NCBI RefSeq assembly: GCF_033568475.1
Contig: NC_133122.1
Location: forward strand, 137,647,402-137,711,401
Origin: Henckelia pumila
Lineage: Eukaryota; Streptophyta; Magnoliopsida; Lamiales; Gesneriaceae
Reading direction: 5' to 3'
Length of the DNA: 64,000 nucleotides
Both the position numbers and the translations under genes were made by a program. This document shows, piece by piece, positions 59,940 to 64,000 of the stretch; positions within the stretch are counted from its first letter, which is position 1; every line of letters starts with the position of its first letter. The notes under the pieces are model-generated. The model was not told where the DNA came from. It saw only the letters and a list, made by a program, of their open reading frames with translations, and made no database searches.

Positions 59940-62900
59940 GATTTGCAGGTGATGACAAGAAGTCGCAGGCTTAGAATGGGTGAGACCCAGCTGAGGCTCG
60001 GGAATGGTTCCAGAGTTGAAGCTACAGCCATTGGAGATGTTTGTTTAATTTTGCAGAATGGTTTTAAGTTATTTTTAAGAGATGTTTTATTTGTTCCGGA
60101 TTTAATTAAAAACATTATTTCTGTTTCTATGCTAGATAGAGATGGTTATTCTTGCAATTTTGTGAATGGGATTTGCAATATTTACAAGAATGAATGTTTG
60201 ATTGGAAATGGACAACTTGAAAACGATCTATACAACTTAAAACTAAAAGACGTTCCAATAAATTATATTGATAAACCGACGACAACAAACAAAAGGAAAA
60301 TCGATAGTCGAAACCCGGCGAACCTTTGGCATGCTAGGCTAGGTCATATTTCCTCAAGGAGGATGAACAAGCTAGTGGGAGAGGGCATGTTTGATATGTC
60401 TGATATTAACTCTCTACCTACTTGTGAATCCTGTCTAAAAGGGAAAATGACTAAATCTCCTTTTAAGGGGAAGCCTGAGCGTAGTCAAAATCTGTTGGAT
60501 TTGATCCATACAGATGTTTGTGGACCATTTAGAGTTGGGACTCAATATGGCCACACCTACTTCATTACCTTTACTGACGATTATTCAAGGTATGGGTATT
60601 TATATTTAATGAAATATAAGTCTGAAGCATTTGAAAAGTTCAAAGTTCAAGGCTGAAGTAGAAAACAAGCTAGGTAAAAGTATTAAAGCACTTCGATCGG
60701 ATCGAGGTGGAGAATACTTAAGTACCGAGTTTTTGGACTATCTAAAAGAGAATGGGATTCTCTCTCAGTGGACTCCTCCTATGACACCACAGCTGAATGG
60801 TGTATCGGAGCGTCGTAATCGAACTTTGTTGGACATGGTTCGATCTATGATGAGCTTCACTGAGCTTCCACCTTCGTTTTGGGGCTATGCGCTTGAAACG
60901 GCGGTATTGTTGTTGAACAACGTCCACACTAAAGCAGTGGACAAAACACCATACGAGTTATGGAATGGCAAAGCTCCTAAGTATTCGTACTTGAGGATTT
61001 GGGGATGTCCTGCTTACGTGAAGCGGACAGTGGGAGATAAGTTGGATAGTCGATCCAGCTTATGTTATTTTGTAGGGTATCCGAAAAATTCAATCGGATA
61101 TTATTTCTATTATCCTGCTGAAACAAAGGTGTTTGTTTCTAGGAATGCCACCTTCTTGGAGAAGGAGTTCTTATTGGATAAGAAAGGCGAGATGATGGAA
61201 CTCGAAGAAGTTCGAGAAGAACCCGAAATACAAAATAACGATCCTACGCCTCAGGAACCATTACCGGACACGCCTGAACCTAGAAGATCCGAGAGGACTT
61301 CTAGACCTCTTGTTCGATATGGTCTTCTTCTTGAAGGGGATCAAGATGAACCCGACATTGGATGTGATCCAAGAAACTTCAAGGAAGCAATTTCTGATGC
61401 GGATTCAAATTTATGGCTTGAAGCTATGCAGTCTGAATTGGATTCAATGCATACAAACCAAGTTTGGTCTTTAGTAGATCCTCCTGATGGAATTGTTCCA
61501 ATAGGGTGTAAATGGATCTACAAGAGAAAGCTTGGGCCTGATGGTAAGGTATTGACCTACAAGGCGCGATTGGTGGCGAAAGGTTACACTCAAAGACAAG
61601 GAGTTGACTATGATGAAACCTTTTCACCAGTTGCAATGTTCAAATCCATAAGAATCCTTATTGCCATAGCTGCATGGTATGACTATGAGATATGGCAAAT
61701 GGATGTGAAGACTGCCTTTCTTAATGGAGACATTAAGGAAGAAATCTATATGAAGCAGCCAGAGGGGTTCACATCCATGGGAAGCGAGCATAAGGTATGC
61801 AAGCTTCAGAGATCAATTTATGGTCTAAAACAAGCATCAAGAAGTTGGAACCAGAAATTTGATGAAACAATAAAAGATTTTGGTTTCATCAAGAACCCGG
61901 AGGAACCGTGCGTGTACAAGAAAGTAGTTAAGGATGCTGTGACATTCTTAGTACTTTATGTTGATGACATCCTACTCATTGGGAATGATGTAGGGATGTT
62001 ACAGTCAACAAAGATATGGTTATCAGGTAGATTCTCGATGAAGGATTTGGGTGAGGCATCCTACATTCTTGGGATACAGATCTATAGAGATAGATCTAAG
62101 AGAATGATAGGACTCACTCAATCAACCTACATCGACACCATATTGAAACGGTTTTCAATGGATGGGTCCAAGAGAGGACATCTACCCATGTGTCATGGAG
62201 TTTCTTTATCCAAGTCTATGTGTCCCAAGACTGATGCAAAGATAGAGAATATGACACATGTACCATATGCGTCAGCTATAGGTAGTATCATGTATGGGAT
62301 GATATCTACCAGACCGGATGTAGCATTTGCTCTGAGTGTCACGAGCAGATATCAGGCTAATCCTGGTCAAATGCATTGGAAAGCCGTGAAGGACATTCTT
62401 AAGTACTTACGAAGGACTAAGAATATGTTCATGGTATATGGAGGACGAGATCTGAAATTGGAAGGCTATACCGACTCTAGCTTCCAAAGTGACGTGGATG
62501 ACTCGAAGTCAACCTCTGGATTTGTGTTCATGCTCAATGGCGGTGCTGTCTCTTGGAAGAGTTCCAAGCAGGACACCACAGCGGATTCCACCACTGAGGC
62601 TGAATACATTGCAGCATCAGCTGCTGCTAAAGAGGCCGTTTGGATGAGGAAGTTCGTCCAAGAGTTGGGCGTCATTCCTGAATTTGTTGGTCCAGTCCCG
62701 GTGTACTGTGACAACACGGGTGCCGTTGCTCAAGCAAAGGAACCAAGGTCTCATCAAAGATCCAAACACGTACTGAGGAAATACCACATCATCCGGGAGA
62801 TTGTGGAAAGAGGAGACATCACTGTCGAACGAGTGGCCTCTGCAGACAATATCGCTGATCCGCTTACTAAGCCCTTGCCAGGACCATTGTTTGACAAACA

Positions 62901-62943
62901 TCGCGAAGCAATGGGTCTACGTAGTATGACTAGTTGGCTATAG
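59940..62943 (+). mobile_element. Copia integrase, reverse transcriptase and RNase H region
   Basis: Integrase zinc motif and core (LWHARLGH near 60330, HTDVCGPF near 60508, GVSERRNRT near 60800), reverse transcriptase (WIYKRKLGPDG near 61515, VLYVDDILL near 61955) and RNase H (GYTDSSF near 62465, DSTTEAEYIA near 62590), closing at 62943 just before the purine tract. Confidence 0.93.
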
Positions 62944-62957
62944 GGCAAGTGGGAGAT

Positions 62958-64000
62958 TGAAAGAGTGGGTGCCCAGTGAGCCAACTTGTGGCTATGGGCT
63001 TTGATGACTCTTTGTACAAACGATCTTTTGTTTAATATAATTTACACTTTTATTAATGGCAATGACTTTATCTTTCTTCGTATTGTTATATTATGATATA
63101 CTATTGTTGTTTTGATAAAGACCTTGAATATACTATAGTGTATGTAAGATGTGGTAGAACATGGGGATGTCTATCATGAAATACATCTTATAGTCACTGT
63201 ATATTCTAAACTGTTCCTAGTCGATTGAGCCGCCGATAATAAGGATAAGGATCGCTCGAGTTTGAGACTAGCATTTGCGATGCAGAGTACCACGTTTCAT
63301 TGGTAGGGAACATGGAGATGTTCGAAGCATGCAAATGGATATTCATAGGATGAATAATCGAACTACCCTATCCGGACTTTCCAAGTGGTTATCACTTATC
63401 GAGTGGATTAAGTCCGCGGTTTTGGTTGTACACCATTAGCCCTTACTACTTGAAACATCATGGAGACTCTATATGCTAGTACTGTGCTTTGACTCGTTTA
63501 CCGACTCTATGGGGGTCATCAGGTGTCGAGATTGGGTACAGTTACAACACATATAGGAGTCGATGCATTGTTGTCAAGGATTCACCACATACTTGCGAGT
63601 GTGGATATCCTATGCGATCTGAGGAGATATTAGTGTGACGAATCTCTGGCCAGAGTACTTGATGTGATTTAAGAAATGGTTTCTTAGTAGCACATGCGAT
63701 GTCACTAATTTGATCTTCAAGATGTATTGCATAGTTATCGAATCTTGAGCGACTCTCGATATACCAATGGTTGTTGCTTCGATCGGGATATATGGATGAA
63801 GGGACCGTACTGTACGCTAACCAAAATCTACTGGTTCTTGTAGGCACTATCAGTGATACCTAGGGAATCATGGGGCGATGTTGCTAGGCGCTTTACCATG
63901 ATTCGTTGGGCAAGTCGGAAAGTGTTGTTCCGAGTCACAAGGAGTTGTGAGCCCACGGCTAGCTGTATCCCTGAACCATTGAGGGTCACACAGAGTAATG
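62958..64000 (+). repeat. Copia 3' LTR, truncated by the window end
   Basis: The first 1043 bp match the 5' LTR with about two differences. Confidence 0.95.

Larger units (their letters stand above)
55182..64000 (+). mobile_element. Copia LTR retrotransposon, young, right end outside the window
   Basis: 5' LTR 55182-57044 (TGAAAGAGTG...CACAACA), primer site at 57046 (TGGTATCAGAGC, initiator-Met tRNA), GC-rich leader, gag, protease, integrase, reverse transcriptase, RNase H, purine tract GTGGGAGAT, and the 3' LTR from 62958. The domain order INT before RT is that of Copia. About two differences separate the first 1043 bp of the two LTRs (0.2%), so insertion is very recent, likely under 0.1 million years. 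The coding part is nearly whole, with about two breaks. It lies in the pol of the chromovirus; the 5-bp duplication would be TTCCC (55177-55181), unverified. Confidence 0.95.

Overview
The window is plant nuclear DNA, very probably from a eudicot. The signs are a GH17 glucanase gene with an X8 domain, Mutator-like elements (MULEs) carrying ULP1 and plant-mobile-domain genes, Athila-type elements primed by tRNA-Asp, a chromodomain Gypsy element and a Copia element. Gesneriaceae or another Lamiales family is a guess from general repeat flavour only. Only one host gene looks intact: a two-exon GH17 gene at 7702-9302. Everything else is transposable elements, their debris, tandem repeats and two host-gene fragments.

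Layout. 1-1118: one end of a CACTA DNA transposon, inserted in the gag of a minus-strand Gypsy element whose tRNA-Asp primer site (1790-1807) and 5' LTR (to about 3540) follow. 3617-4876: a broken LINE ORF1. 4877-7500: AT-rich sequence. 7702-9302: the GH17 gene, in which both catalytic glutamates are replaced (N115 and S260), so it is predicted to be a non-catalytic wall or plasmodesmal protein. 9828-19668: MULE-1, complete at both ends and flanked by a perfect 9-bp duplication (TTTATAAAA). It carries a mudrA-like transposase (+) and a convergent DUF1985/ULP1-protease gene (-). Between them lie two head-to-head arrays of a 141-bp repeat that form a large inverted repeat.

About 20230-34615: an Athila-type element entered twice. 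MULE-2 (21075-28391, perfect 9-bp duplication TTGATTGTA) sits a few bases past the primer site. It carries a plant-mobile-domain gene (+) convergent with its own mudrA-like transposase (-). A non-autonomous LTR element (29753-34488, duplication CTAGA, LTRs about 1.5% different) sits in the gag. Then come a decayed MYB (SHAQKYF type) fragment, an AT-rich degenerate repeat array, an ATX/trithorax-like extended-PHD fragment on the minus strand, and a palindromic TTCGGTT-rich repeat.

41311-42054: a small inverted-repeat element holding GGTCGACC-rich repeats. 42401-47124: four tandem copies of a 1.1-1.2 kb unit. 47340-52785: three copies of another segment and a 0.5-kb foldback. 52789-55181: the 3' end of a minus-strand chromovirus (Tekay/Del type), interrupted at 55182 by a very young Copia element that runs out of the window.

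How parts work together. In both MULEs the transposase and the accessory gene are transcribed towards each other, so read-through can make overlapping transcripts. In MULE-1 the shared 3' region is itself an inverted repeat, so read-through from either gene would give RNA able to fold on itself, which suggests (but does not prove) a self-silencing or termination module. All gene models are by eye; splice sites and family names are inferences from motifs.
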